Shown: one piece after another, positions 1 through 6,587 of the stretch
Layout: each line of letters opens with the position of its first letter
How positions within the stretch are numbered: position 1 is the first letter of the stretch
Origin: an uncultured Actinomyces sp.
GTDB lineage: Bacteria > Actinomycetota > Actinomycetes > Actinomycetales > Actinomycetaceae
Direction of reading: 5' to 3'
Assembly: GCA_937926415.1 (NCBI GenBank)
Contig: CALBAF010000151.1
Location: 1 to 7,670 of the forward strand
DNA: 7,670 bases
Made by a program: the position numbers and the translations under genes
Notes under the pieces: generated by a model
What the model saw: only the letters and a program-made list of their open reading frames with translations
Told to the model about the DNA's origin: nothing
Database searches by the model: none

Positions 1-547
1 GGGTTCGACGCTCGGCCCGCTCGTCCCGGCGCGCGCCCTCATGCTCTCCTTCTGCGCTCTCCTGGGAGCGGTCGCGGTGTTCATGGTGCGCTCGCAGCTG
101 CACCCATCCGCTTCGTCTTCTTCGGACGAGGCCGGGGACGCCAGCGGCGACAAGGGACCCTGGACGCTCGCGACCGTGTTCCCGGTAGTCGCGCTGGCGA
201 CGCTGACGGGTTTCCTCACGGGATTCTTCGGCGTCGGCGGAGGCTTCGCGATCGTGCCCGCGCTGCACTTAGCGCTGCGCTACCCGATGAAGCGGGCATC
301 CGCGACATCTCTGCTGGTCATGGTCATCACCGCCGTCTTTGGACTGGCGTCGCGCACAATCGCGGGGACCGTGACGATCACCGCCGAGGCCGGGATCATG
401 GTCGCGCTCTTCGCCGCGGCATCCATGGGAGGCGGCATCGTGGGGGCCAGGCTCACCAAGAGAGTGTCAAATCGCGTGCTGGGTTTTGTATTTGCTGCGC
501 TTCTGGCGTGCGTGGCCGCCTCGACGCTGGTGGCGACACTCGCATAA
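1..547 (+). CDS. TauE/SafE-family membrane permease, C-terminal part (5' end outside window)
   Basis: The open frame enters from the left edge (first complete codon at 2-4) and ends at TAA 545-547, giving 181 visible residues. TauE/SafE proteins are usually about 250-270 residues, so roughly the N-terminal third is missing; the internal ATG at 41 is probably not the start, because the frame and hydrophobic character continue upstream of it. Visible in order: a membrane segment (about nt 35-100), a polar Ser/Asp-rich loop, then the family's glycine-rich motif GFFGVGGGFAIVP (nt 221-259) followed by an A-x-A-T-S element and three more hydrophobic segments. The family moves anions such as sulfite, sulfoacetate or other organosulfur compounds across the cytoplasmic membrane; the substrate here cannot be told. 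It converges on the minus-strand gene at 589-1197 and shares the hairpin at 548-582 with it. Family assignment is firm, substrate unknown. Confidence 0.85.
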   Translation, partial: GSTLGPLVPARALMLSFCALLGAVAVFMVRSQLHPSASSSSDEAGDASGDKGPWTLATVFPVVALATLTGFLTGFFGVGGGFAIVPALHLALRYPMKRASATSLLVMVITAVFGLASRTIAGTVTITAEAGIMVALFAAASMGGGIVGARLTKRVSNRVLGFVFAALLACVAASTLVATLA

Positions 548-582
548 AGGGCGCGCGAGACGTATGTTGTCTCGCGCGCCCT
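548..582. terminator. Hairpin between convergent genes, likely bidirectional terminator
   Basis: A perfect 13-bp inverted repeat (549-561 with 569-581, arm GGGCGCGCGAGAC) closed by a further A-T pair surrounds a 7-nt loop. It starts one base after the permease stop codon and ends 7 bases beyond the stop of the minus-strand gene, so it can serve both transcripts. Neither strand has a clear U-tract, which is common for terminators in high-GC actinobacteria. The structure is seen directly; the termination role is inferred. Confidence 0.8.
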
Positions 583-588
583 CATCGC

Positions 589-1197
589 TCAGCTGGCGGT
601 CGAATCCTCATTTTGGCTTGAGGAATCCGCACTCCCCTGGCGTCCAGGCTTGCTGCCGGGGCCATGACCACCCTCCGGGGGAGGTCCCGGGCGGGTGTTG
701 CCGGTGTCTCCCTGCTGCGAGCCCGGGCCCTGCTGCTGGCCACTGCCGGGACCCCGCTGATCAGTGCCGGGCCCTTGCTGACCGTTACCGGGACCCTGCT
801 GCTGGCCGTTACCCGGCTGCTGCTGACCGCCGGGCCCAAAATCCTCATCCTCATCCCCGTAGCCCTGGTCGTTGTAACCATCCTCGTAGCCCTGCTCGTA
901 GTAGCCTTCCCCATCCCCCACGATGGCTGCGTGAGTAATGATGCCCGCACCGAAACCAACGGAGAGGATTGCCGCGGCGGCTCCTGCAATGGCGGCGCGC
1001 TTGCCCCACGAGGATTTCTTCGATGCAGGCTCCCCTGTCGCGGCGCTAGCAGCCACGGCCTCGTCGCCCGCTTGATCGTCGGCAGAAGCCCCCGCGACAG
1101 ACTCCAGGGGTGTGCCGGCGAACGCGCCAGCTCCCTCCTGCTGTGCAACGGGAAGCATCTGCGCCGTTTCCGCCTGAGATGCATGGGTGGGCAGCAC
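589..1197 (-). CDS. Hypothetical single-pass membrane protein with Gly/Pro/Gln-rich tail (distal part of an interrupted frame)
   Basis: I do not recognise a family. This 202-residue frame starts with GTG 1197 and ends at TGA 591-589. It has an acidic/Ala/Gln-rich N-terminal part (1-58), a basic stretch KKSSWGKR (60-67), one hydrophobic segment (about 68-93), a Tyr/Gly/Asp-rich segment (98-119) and a low-complexity tail (121-180) of repeated PG-x-GQQ units. The pattern suggests a protein anchored by one membrane helix, N-terminus inside by the positive-inside rule, tail outside. The same frame continues upstream to ATG 1287, which has an excellent ribosome site, but amber TAG 1206-1204 interrupts it. 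The protein is therefore either a pseudogene product, a GTG restart (GGAG lies 9 bases before 1197), or a sequencing error. With the amber codon read as an amino acid it would be 232 residues. Confidence 0.6.
   Translation of the reverse strand: MLPTHASQAETAQMLPVAQQEGAGAFAGTPLESVAGASADDQAGDEAVAASAATGEPASKKSSWGKRAAIAGAAAAILSVGFGAGIITHAAIVGDGEGYYEQGYEDGYNDQGYGDEDEDFGPGGQQQPGNGQQQGPGNGQQGPGTDQRGPGSGQQQGPGSQQGDTGNTRPGPPPEGGHGPGSKPGRQGSADSSSQNEDSTAS
703..837 (-). repeat. Degenerate Gly-Pro-Gly/Gln coding repeat
   Basis: Residues 121-165 of the hypothetical membrane protein are built from imperfect units of the type PGxGQQQG, visible on the plus strand as recurring CTGCTG, CCGGG and GGCC blocks. 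Units vary in length and in Q number (QQQ, QQ, DQR), as expected for slippage-prone coding repeats. The encoded segment would be a flexible, hydrophilic outer tail or stalk. Confidence 0.75.
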
Positions 1198-1203
1198 CTC
1201 GGT

Positions 1204-1287
1204 CTACTCCGCAACCTGAGGCTCAGACTGGGGCAGGATCGAGGTGCGTTCGGTATCACCCGATAGGTTCTTGTTGTCGTCCGCCAT
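1204..1287 (-). pseudogene. N-terminal fragment (27 codons plus amber stop) of the interrupted membrane protein gene
   Basis: ATG 1287-1285 lies 8 bases after a strong Shine-Dalgarno, AAAGGAG (1302-1296). It opens 27 codons ending in TAG 1206-1204, exactly in frame with the downstream frame at 1197. The encoded residues (MADDNKNLSGD..., with TSILPQ near position 15) match the following sequence in style: TEVLPT comes directly after the stop and AQMLPV soon after, so the Gln/Thr/Pro-rich composition runs through it. A single C-to-T change turning CAG (Gln) into TAG would explain the break. I cannot exclude a real upstream ORF coupled to a restart at 1197. Frames, stop and ribosome site are seen directly; the pseudogene reading is inferred. 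Confidence 0.6.
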
Positions 1288-1579
1288 GGGGGACGCTCCT
1301 TTCTGCTGATTTGTGGATCATTGCTTCGCAGCGTAGGGACGACACTTAAGCGAACGTTATGGCAAAACTGTGAAAACGCTATGAAACGATAGGCGTCGCA
1401 CATCACCTTTCGGAGCTTGTTTTATTTGTCAGCTCACAAAGGCCACGGGCATTGCCGGTGGCAAACGCGTCATCCTTGCCTGGAGCGAGTGTCACAGACC
1501 CGAGGCCGGGACCGCGACGCGCACCCCATCGCGCGAGCGGCCCCGGCCTCGTTCCATACATACGACCGGCGCGGCGGTA
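1288..1579. other. Intergenic region: candidate promoter of the membrane protein gene plus hairpins
   Basis: No convincing gene is visible. The part at 1345-1440 is richer in A/T than its surroundings. On the minus strand it holds TTCACA (1374-1369), five of six matches to a -35 box, then 18 bases and CTTAAG (1350-1345), a weak -10. A start near 1338 would leave a leader of about 50 bases before ATG 1287. Small inverted repeats lie at 1425-1440 (TTTGT/ACAAA) and 1442-1462 (GCCAC/GTGGC with inner GGC/GCC). A much longer hairpin at 1501-1551 is listed separately. The promoter is a weak prediction. Confidence 0.4.
1501..1551 (-). terminator. Long GC-rich hairpin downstream of the short-chain dehydrogenase gene
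   Basis: Arms CGAGGCCGGG (1501-1510) and CCCGGCCTCG (1542-1551) pair perfectly over 10 bp. After one mismatch CCGC (1512-1515) pairs with GCGG (1537-1540), and after a small bulge CGCGC (1518-1522) pairs with GCGCG (1531-1535), leaving an 8-nt loop. It lies 28 bases beyond the dehydrogenase stop codon and is most simply its terminator. No U-tract follows on the minus strand. Confidence 0.65.
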
Positions 1580-2335
1580 CTACTCTCCGGCAGTATTCCT
1601 AGCGACAAGAGTGTTCGTCGCCTGCGCCACCGGGCGCACGATCATCGAGTCGATGTTGACGTGGGAGGGGCGCTCCAGAGTCCACACGATCGCCTCGGCA
1701 ACGTCCTCGGCAACGAGGGGCTGAGCGACGCCCTCGTAGACGCGGTCGGCGGCCTCCTGAGAGCCGAGGCGGTTGAGGGAAAACTCCTCGGTGCGCACCA
1801 TGCCGGGCGCAATCTCGATGACGCGCACGGGCTCGCCCACCAGCTCCTGACGCAACGTGTTCGCGATGATGCGCTCGGCGTGCTTGGCGGCCACGTAGCC
1901 GCCGCCTCCCGGGTAGGTGTCGTGGGCGGCGGTCGAGGTCAGGAACACGAGGTCTCCCCCGCGCTCGCGCATCCCCGGCAAGAACGCACGCGAGCAGTGC
2001 AGGGCGGTGAGCACGTTGCGTTCGAACATCGCGCTCCACCGGGCGGGATCCCCCTCGGCAACACGGTCCACGCCGATCGCTCCACCGGCGTTGTTGACGA
2101 CCGCATCCACGGGGCCACCCTCGAGGACATGCGCGGCCATCTCCTTCACCTGGGCCTCGTCGGTCAGGTCGGCCACCCAGTACTCGCAGCCAATCTGCTC
2201 GGCGAGGGCCTCGAGGCGCTCGCGGCGCCGGGCCACGGCGACGACCTTCCACCCCCGCTTCGCCAACAGGCGGGCGGTGGCCTGTCCGATTCCGGTGGAG
2301 GCTCCAGTGACGACGACGCGGCGAGAAGTGTTCAT
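1580..2335 (-). CDS. YdfG-like short-chain dehydrogenase/reductase (SDR)
   Basis: This is a 251-residue classical SDR, a soluble NAD(P)-dependent oxidoreductase with a Rossmann fold. Visible: the cofactor motif TGASTGIG (10-17), basic residues ARRRER (35-40) that favour NADP(H), NNAG (81-84), Asn107, Ser134, and the catalytic pair Tyr147/Lys151 in YVAAK. The C-terminal part (EDVAEAIVWTLERPSHVNI, then a PVAQ element) matches, from memory, the E. coli YdfG type, which acts on 3-hydroxy acids and malonic semialdehyde; the actual substrate is not shown. I chose ATG 2335 because the Rossmann strand begins six residues later. The in-frame GTG at 2365 lies inside a hairpin and would add an untypical N-terminus. 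No Shine-Dalgarno precedes ATG 2335, but TACTGT lies 6 bases upstream, pointing to a leaderless transcript. The gene follows glpC on the same strand after 64 bases. SDR class is certain, subfamily probable. Confidence 0.9.
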   Translation of the reverse strand: MNTSRRVVVTGASTGIGQATARLLAKRGWKVVAVARRRERLEALAEQIGCEYWVADLTDEAQVKEMAAHVLEGGPVDAVVNNAGGAIGVDRVAEGDPARWSAMFERNVLTALHCSRAFLPGMRERGGDLVFLTSTAAHDTYPGGGGYVAAKHAERIIANTLRQELVGEPVRVIEIAPGMVRTEEFSLNRLGSQEAADRVYEGVAQPLVAEDVAEAIVWTLERPSHVNIDSMIVRPVAQATNTLVARNTAGE

Positions 2336-2341
2336 AGGGCA

Positions 2342-2347
2342 ACAGTA
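2342..2347 (-). promoter_or_regulatory. Candidate -10 element for a leaderless SDR transcript
   Basis: The minus strand reads TACTGT (TANNNT), six bases, then ATG 2335. This places the transcription start at or next to the A of the start codon and explains the missing Shine-Dalgarno. It abuts the glpC terminator hairpin, so any -35 contact would fall inside that hairpin; no good TTGACA-like box is visible. Confidence 0.5.
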
Positions 2348-2348
2348 A

Positions 2349-2386
2349 TATCCCCGGGAACGCACCGTCGTGCGCGCCCGGGGATA
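2349..2386 (-). terminator. Hairpin terminator at the end of glpABC
   Basis: Arms TATCCCCGGG (2349-2358) and CCCGGGGATA (2377-2386) pair over 10 bp. After a 2x2 internal loop CGCAC (2361-2365) pairs with GTGCG (2370-2374), leaving a 4-nt loop. It begins 13 bases beyond the glpC stop codon. The sequence after it on the minus strand (TTACTGTTG) is only mildly U-rich. It ends 14 bases before the SDR start codon, so it separates the two units. Confidence 0.75.
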
Positions 2387-2399
2387 CGTCGCTGGCGTC

Positions 2400-3683
2400 T
2401 CAGCCGTTGGGCAGGCCGTAGGCCTTGTGGATCAGCCAGATCGGGTGGACGACGTTCGCGCCCGTGGCCGTGCGCAGCTGCCAGCGGCACGTCTCCGTGT
2501 CACAGGCGGCCAGCTCGGCGTTGACCTGCTTGATGAAGTCGAAGACGGGGGCGCCCACGGCCTGGGCGATCGCGTACTTCTCCTTCTTCATGCCGTAGGT
2601 GCCCGCGATACCGCAGCAGGGCTGCTCGGAATCCTTGACGGTCACGCCGGGGATCAGGCTCATGAGCTCGATCGCAGGCTTGCCCAGGCCCTGGGACTTG
2701 ACCTGGCAGGGGGCGTGGTACGGGATGGTGACGTCGATGCGCTGGAAGTTCGTGTCCAGTTCACCCTTGTCATACAGGTGCAGCAGGAACTCGCTGATAT
2801 CCCACGTGCGGCTACCCACGTCCCTCAGCTCCGGGGTGTCCATCTCGAGGATCTCGTGGGCCTCGTGGCGCAGCATGCCGCCGCACGAGCCGGACGCGGA
2901 GATGATCGGGGCGTCACGGTTGACGCTGCGCAGGTCGTTGGTCAGCTTGGACACGTACTTGCGCGCGTCGTCGTACAGGCCGTTGGACTGCAGGGCCAGG
3001 CCGCAGCAGCCGTGCTTGGGAACCAGGACCTCGTAGCCCAGGTGTTCGAGCACCATGACCGAGTGGATCGAGGTTTCGACCTCGAAGTACTGGCCGGCGC
3101 ACCCGTGGAAGAAGATCACCTGGCCGCGCGTGCCCGAGTTCGGCAGGGGCTTGTGCTTCTTGAACCAGGACTCGAAGGTGCGACCATACGCGCGCGGCAT
3201 GGGGGCCGAGCGGTGCACGCCAATGATGGCCTCCATCGCCAGGCGGATCGGCTTGACGTCGAGCGCCCAGTTCGCGATGGGGGCGACCGGGGTCATCATG
3301 GTGCCGATCAGGGAGGTGCGGCCGATGAGGCGGTCACGCATGGGGATGCCGTGCGCTTCCTTCATGGCGGTGCGGCGGTGGTGGATGATCTCAGTGACCT
3401 TCACGCCCTGGGGGCACACGAGTGAGCAGGTGCCGCACGAGGAGCAGTAGTCGATGGATTTGTCCACCATCTGCCCGTCCTTGCGGAAGCGCTCGGCCTG
3501 CGGGCCGGAGTACTTGGGGCCGGCGAACAGGTCGGTGACGCGCATGACCGGGCACTGGGTCTCGCAGATCGTGCACTTCACGCACGAGTCGAGGCTGGCG
3601 CGCAGCGCGGCGTCACCACTCAGGGCGAAGACGTCCTCTTCCTCCACGCCCGGTCCCATCAGCGTTGACATTTCGAGGGTCAT
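2400..3683 (-). CDS. glpC: Anaerobic glycerol-3-phosphate dehydrogenase subunit C (iron-sulfur)
   Basis: This is a 427-residue iron-sulfur subunit that accepts electrons from the GlpAB flavoprotein and passes them to membrane quinone. Visible: two ferredoxin-type [4Fe-4S] motifs, C34-x2-C37-x2-C40-x3-C44-P and C80-x2-C83-x2-C86-x3-C90-P, then two cysteine-rich CCG domains typical of GlpC/HdrD-type proteins: HGC195 with C226-C227-G and C268, and PC326 with C356-C357-G followed by C394/C399. No clear membrane helix is seen, so attachment would be peripheral. I chose ATG 3683 because it overlaps the glpB stop by four bases (ATGA) and has GGAGG (3695-3691) seven bases upstream; ATG 3671 is possible but less well placed. 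The frame open further upstream is Arg-rich and lies opposite functional glpB codons. A hairpin terminator follows the stop. Length is close to, slightly above, my recollection of E. coli GlpC. Confidence 0.93.
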   Translation of the reverse strand: MTLEMSTLMGPGVEEEDVFALSGDAALRASLDSCVKCTICETQCPVMRVTDLFAGPKYSGPQAERFRKDGQMVDKSIDYCSSCGTCSLVCPQGVKVTEIIHHRRTAMKEAHGIPMRDRLIGRTSLIGTMMTPVAPIANWALDVKPIRLAMEAIIGVHRSAPMPRAYGRTFESWFKKHKPLPNSGTRGQVIFFHGCAGQYFEVETSIHSVMVLEHLGYEVLVPKHGCCGLALQSNGLYDDARKYVSKLTNDLRSVNRDAPIISASGSCGGMLRHEAHEILEMDTPELRDVGSRTWDISEFLLHLYDKGELDTNFQRIDVTIPYHAPCQVKSQGLGKPAIELMSLIPGVTVKDSEQPCCGIAGTYGMKKEKYAIAQAVGAPVFDFIKQVNAELAACDTETCRWQLRTATGANVVHPIWLIHKAYGLPNG

Positions 3684-4930
3684 TTCAGTTCCTCCACGAT
3701 CGAGTCGACGGCCGCGAGCGCGCTGGCCAGCGCGATTCCTTCGCCGCTCTTTTCGCGCCAGCGAGTGGCGCCGGCCAGGTTGCCTCCGGCCGCGTACAGG
3801 TTCGGGCACACGGGCGTGCCTTCCTCGTCCAGGACGCGCATGTTGTCGTCGACGGCGAGGCCGGACAGGAAGAGGGGCTGGTCTTCACCCCAGAAGTCGG
3901 CGTGCAGGAGCTGTCCGGAGGCGCCCATGACGGGCAGCCCGCAGATGGTTTCGCGCACGGTGCCGTAGGAGTCCATGTCCAGGGCGCCGGATTCAAAGCC
4001 GCCGGCGGCGAGGATCAGGGATCGGGTTTCCACGACCGTGGAGCGTCCCGCGCTGGCGTATTCGACGGCGCTCACTCGTCCGCCAGCCGTGTGCACGGCC
4101 TTGATCGGGGATCCGAGGACGACGCGGCACTTGGAGGAGGCGATGCGTGTCAGCAGGGCGTTCAGGCGCATGCCGGGCACAGACGGGGGTTGGATCGGGA
4201 TCTCGAAGACGGGGTGGCCGAGCTTGTCTGCCAGGTCGCGCCACGCGTTCGGATCGTCGAGGCCGAGGACGGCGGGCAGGCCGACGATCTCGCCATCCTC
4301 GAGGAGGGGGCGGATCTGGCCTGCCAGGCGCGCGCGGTTCTCCTCGTGGTCGAGGCTGCGCGCGTGGTTGGTGCCGGTCGAGTCGATCTCACCCTCGCGC
4401 ACGACGTAGTCGACGGACAGGGCGCGCGCCTTGATCGAGGCGCCGTCGGGGCCGCTGTGGCGCGTCAGGTTCTCGGCGACGAGGCCGGGGTAGAAGTCCT
4501 TGAAACGGGCCAGTCCCACGATGGCGTAGCGGGCGCCCGCCTGGGGGATGCCGGCCTCCATGGAGGGCGGGATCAGGCAGGTGGGGCGCAGCGCACCAAC
4601 GCCGGTGGGGATGCGCACGTTGCGGGTCTCATCGCCGATGAGGGCGTCCGCGCCGACGAGGTCACGCAGCCACGCGACGGATGCGCCGACAAAGTCGGGG
4701 GTGACGTGGCTGTAGGGGTGGGTGGGACGGGAGGCCACGTGGCCTTCCAGTGCCTCCAGGGGCGCCTCGACCGGTTCGGGGCGGTAGCCAAGGATGTCGA
4801 CCGTGCCCGTTCCAAGCTGGATGCCGCCTACGCCCTTCGTGACGAGGGTGACGCTCAGTCCCGCGTCGGCTGCCTTGATTGCTGCGGCCAGGCCTGCCAG
4901 GCCAGCGCCGATAACGACGACGTCCCTCAT
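3680..4930 (-). CDS. glpB: Anaerobic glycerol-3-phosphate dehydrogenase subunit B
   Basis: This 416-residue flavoprotein subunit pairs with GlpA to form the catalytic part of the anaerobic sn-glycerol-3-phosphate dehydrogenase. The N-terminus has a dinucleotide-binding fold, VVVIGAGLAGLAAAIKA (4-20), with the GxGxxG loop at 8-13. Near the C-terminus, LYAAGGNLAGATRW followed by GEGIALASALAA resembles the second FAD-contacting region of this fold. Length matches E. coli GlpB (about 419). Start ATG 4930 overlaps the glpA TGA by four bases (ATGA) and is preceded by GAGGAGG (4944-4938) with seven bases of spacing; the stop overlaps the glpC start in the same way. Such overlaps imply coupled translation and matched subunit amounts. 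Gene order A-B-C is the same as in enterobacteria. The assignment rests on fold, length and position between clear glpA and glpC. Confidence 0.93.
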   Translation of the reverse strand: MRDVVVIGAGLAGLAAAIKAADAGLSVTLVTKGVGGIQLGTGTVDILGYRPEPVEAPLEALEGHVASRPTHPYSHVTPDFVGASVAWLRDLVGADALIGDETRNVRIPTGVGALRPTCLIPPSMEAGIPQAGARYAIVGLARFKDFYPGLVAENLTRHSGPDGASIKARALSVDYVVREGEIDSTGTNHARSLDHEENRARLAGQIRPLLEDGEIVGLPAVLGLDDPNAWRDLADKLGHPVFEIPIQPPSVPGMRLNALLTRIASSKCRVVLGSPIKAVHTAGGRVSAVEYASAGRSTVVETRSLILAAGGFESGALDMDSYGTVRETICGLPVMGASGQLLHADFWGEDQPLFLSGLAVDDNMRVLDEEGTPVCPNLYAAGGNLAGATRWREKSGEGIALASALAAVDSIVEELK

Positions 4931-6513
4931 CGAACAACCTCCTCGCTGGGTGCGGGCAGGTGCTCAACGTCGAGCGTGCCCTCGTGAATCCAGGCGTCCA
5001 GTGCGGCCTGCCTGGCTTGCTTGCCGAACATGATGGGCCACAATCCGATCCAGCGGTTCTTCAGGAAGAGGCGCAGGAGGGAGTTGGCGCGCATCGAGTC
5101 GATGTCGCCGCGCTCGTGGGCGATGCCCGCAGCGCGCTGGGAGCAGAAGCCGCCCTGGCAGGGCCCCATGCCCAGACGCATTTGGCGACGCACGTCGTCG
5201 AGCTGTCCCTTGGGCAGGGTGTCCATGACGTTTTCGAGCATCGCGCGTGTGGCCATCTCGCACTCGCAGATGATCTGCTCGTGGGAGGGGGATTCGTTGC
5301 GCGATTCAACATTGTCAAGGCGGTGGCCGATCGTGTAGAGGCGCTCTTCCTTGGCGGGAGGAACGGCCTCGTCGGCGGTCTTGCAGGCGCGTTGCTCGCC
5401 CATCTCCTCGCACATGATGTCGACGATGCGCTCGGCCATGAGGCGGTAGGTGGTGAGCTTGCCGCCCGCGATGGTGAGCATGCCGTAGACACCGTCGCGC
5501 GTGTTGTGGTCGATGATGCTCATACCGCGCGCCATGTGGCGGGTGTCGGTCGCAGACACGCGCGAGTCCTTGATGAGCGGGCGCGCGCCGGCCCAGGCGT
5601 GCACGGCGCGAGACTTGCGGAAGCCGGGGATCATGGCCTCGCCGGAGTCGAGCATCTGCTGGACCTGGTCGGCAGGGATAGACAGGCGATCCGGGTCGTC
5701 GGCCTTGAGGTCGGTCGTGCCAATGATGCACACGGTGTGGTCGGGCACGAGGATGTCGCCGTCGGCAGGCCACACGCAGCGGTTAATGACCGAATGGCTC
5801 AGTCGGTGGTTCATCGCGATCATGATGCCGGCGCCCGGGACGACGTCAACACCGTGGCAGTCGGCCATAGCGGCAATCTGTCCGGCCCAGGGGCCGCCGC
5901 AGTTGAGGACGAAGCCGCATTCGATGCGCACATCTTCCCCTCCGCGCTCATCGTGGACGATGACGGCGCTGATGCGCTCACCCTCGCGTTCGATGGAGGT
6001 GACGCGGTGGTAGGTCAGGACCTGCGCCCCGTACGCCTGCGCGGAACGGATCGCTCCCCAGGTCATCTGCCAGCCGTCGACCGTACCGTCCTGAACTTCG
6101 AAGGCGCGCTTGATGCGCGGGTCCAGGCGGGGTTCGCGGCGCAACGCCTCGGCGATGGAGATTTCGGCGGCGGGCACCTTTGCAGCCGCTGCGCGGGCCA
6201 GGAACTGGTCCGCGTACTCTTCATCATCCTGGGCGGTCACGACAAAGAGGCCTCCGGTTGCCTCGACGGCGTTGGCGTTGATGCGCTGGACGATCTCGTT
6301 TTCTTCGGCACACTCGGTGGCCGACTCAGGATCAGACGCAATGTAGCGGCCGCCCGAGTGGAGCAGACCGTGGAAGCGACCGGAGGTTCCCTGAGCGATA
6401 TCCGCCCGGTCGACGAGGACGGCTGAGAAGCCGCGCATGGCGACGTCGCGGACGACGCCGGCACCGGTGGATCCGCCACCGATGACGCACACGTCAGTGC
6501 GAAGTGTCTTCAC
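4927..6513 (-). CDS. glpA: Anaerobic glycerol-3-phosphate dehydrogenase subunit A (FAD catalytic subunit)
   Basis: This 528-residue subunit oxidises sn-glycerol 3-phosphate to dihydroxyacetone phosphate. Visible: FAD motif GGGSTGAG (12-19), GTSGRFHGLLHSGGRY in the family's flavin region (about 42-57), VINRC and DILVP elements, IAGGKLTTYRLMAE near the end of the oxidase domain, and a BFD-like [2Fe-2S] domain with C416-x-C418 and C452-x4-C457. That domain separates GlpA from the aerobic GlpD. E. coli GlpA is about 542 residues. Two starts compete: GTG 6531 and GTG 6513. I prefer 6513 because GAAGGGA (6529-6523) sits nine bases upstream and the protein then begins MKTLRTDV, like E. coli GlpA; 6531 has only AGAG touching the codon. 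It heads a tightly overlapping glpABC operon. The upstream region has paired palindromes suited to repressor control. No glycerol kinase, facilitator or regulator gene is in the window. Confidence 0.95.
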   Translation of the reverse strand: MKTLRTDVCVIGGGSTGAGVVRDVAMRGFSAVLVDRADIAQGTSGRFHGLLHSGGRYIASDPESATECAEENEIVQRINANAVEATGGLFVVTAQDDEEYADQFLARAAAAKVPAAEISIAEALRREPRLDPRIKRAFEVQDGTVDGWQMTWGAIRSAQAYGAQVLTYHRVTSIEREGERISAVIVHDERGGEDVRIECGFVLNCGGPWAGQIAAMADCHGVDVVPGAGIMIAMNHRLSHSVINRCVWPADGDILVPDHTVCIIGTTDLKADDPDRLSIPADQVQQMLDSGEAMIPGFRKSRAVHAWAGARPLIKDSRVSATDTRHMARGMSIIDHNTRDGVYGMLTIAGGKLTTYRLMAERIVDIMCEEMGEQRACKTADEAVPPAKEERLYTIGHRLDNVESRNESPSHEQIICECEMATRAMLENVMDTLPKGQLDDVRRQMRLGMGPCQGGFCSQRAAGIAHERGDIDSMRANSLLRLFLKNRWIGLWPIMFGKQARQAALDAWIHEGTLDVEHLPAPSEEVVR

Positions 6514-6537
6514 CGTTAAAAATCCCTTCACCTCTTG

Positions 6538-6554
6538 ATGAGGAAGCGCCTCAT
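6538..6554 (-). other. Small hairpin in the glpA leader
   Basis: ATGAGG (6554-6549) and CCTCAT (6543-6538) can pair over 6 bp around a 5-nt loop. The hairpin ends 8 bases before the GAAGGGA ribosome site of glpA. It is too short to terminate transcription. A role in messenger stability or ribosome access is possible but not shown. Confidence 0.35.
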
Positions 6555-6587
6555 TGCTCTCTCCATGATGCCCCGCCGCACCCCTTT

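Noticed and set aside
1204..1206. Amber codon as a site for pyrrolysine or programmed read-through
   Set aside because: No stimulating structure, tRNA or synthetase gene is visible, and nothing in the protein calls for it; nonsense mutation or restart is simpler.
582..1406. Minus-strand 274-codon frame spanning the interrupted membrane protein gene
   Set aside because: It is longer and uninterrupted, but Arg/Ser/Pro-rich, lacks a membrane segment and ribosome site, and is the shifted frame of the gene starting at 1287.
1417..1724. Plus-strand small frames between 1417 and 1724
   Set aside because: No ribosome sites; they run through the long hairpin and into the antisense of the SDR gene.
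2370..3425. Plus-strand open frame (351 codons) opposite glpC
   Set aside because: Same reason: antisense by-product of a gene with intact cysteine motifs.
3665..4987. Long plus-strand open frame (440 codons) opposite glpB
   Set aside because: It lies antisense to glpB with low-complexity Gly/Ala/Asp/Arg content, no recognisable motif and no ribosome site; it is a by-product of high-GC codon use on the other strand.
4960..6426. Long plus-strand open frame (488 codons) opposite glpA
   Set aside because: It is fully antisense to a gene with clear FAD and iron-sulfur motifs; its own translation has no family features.
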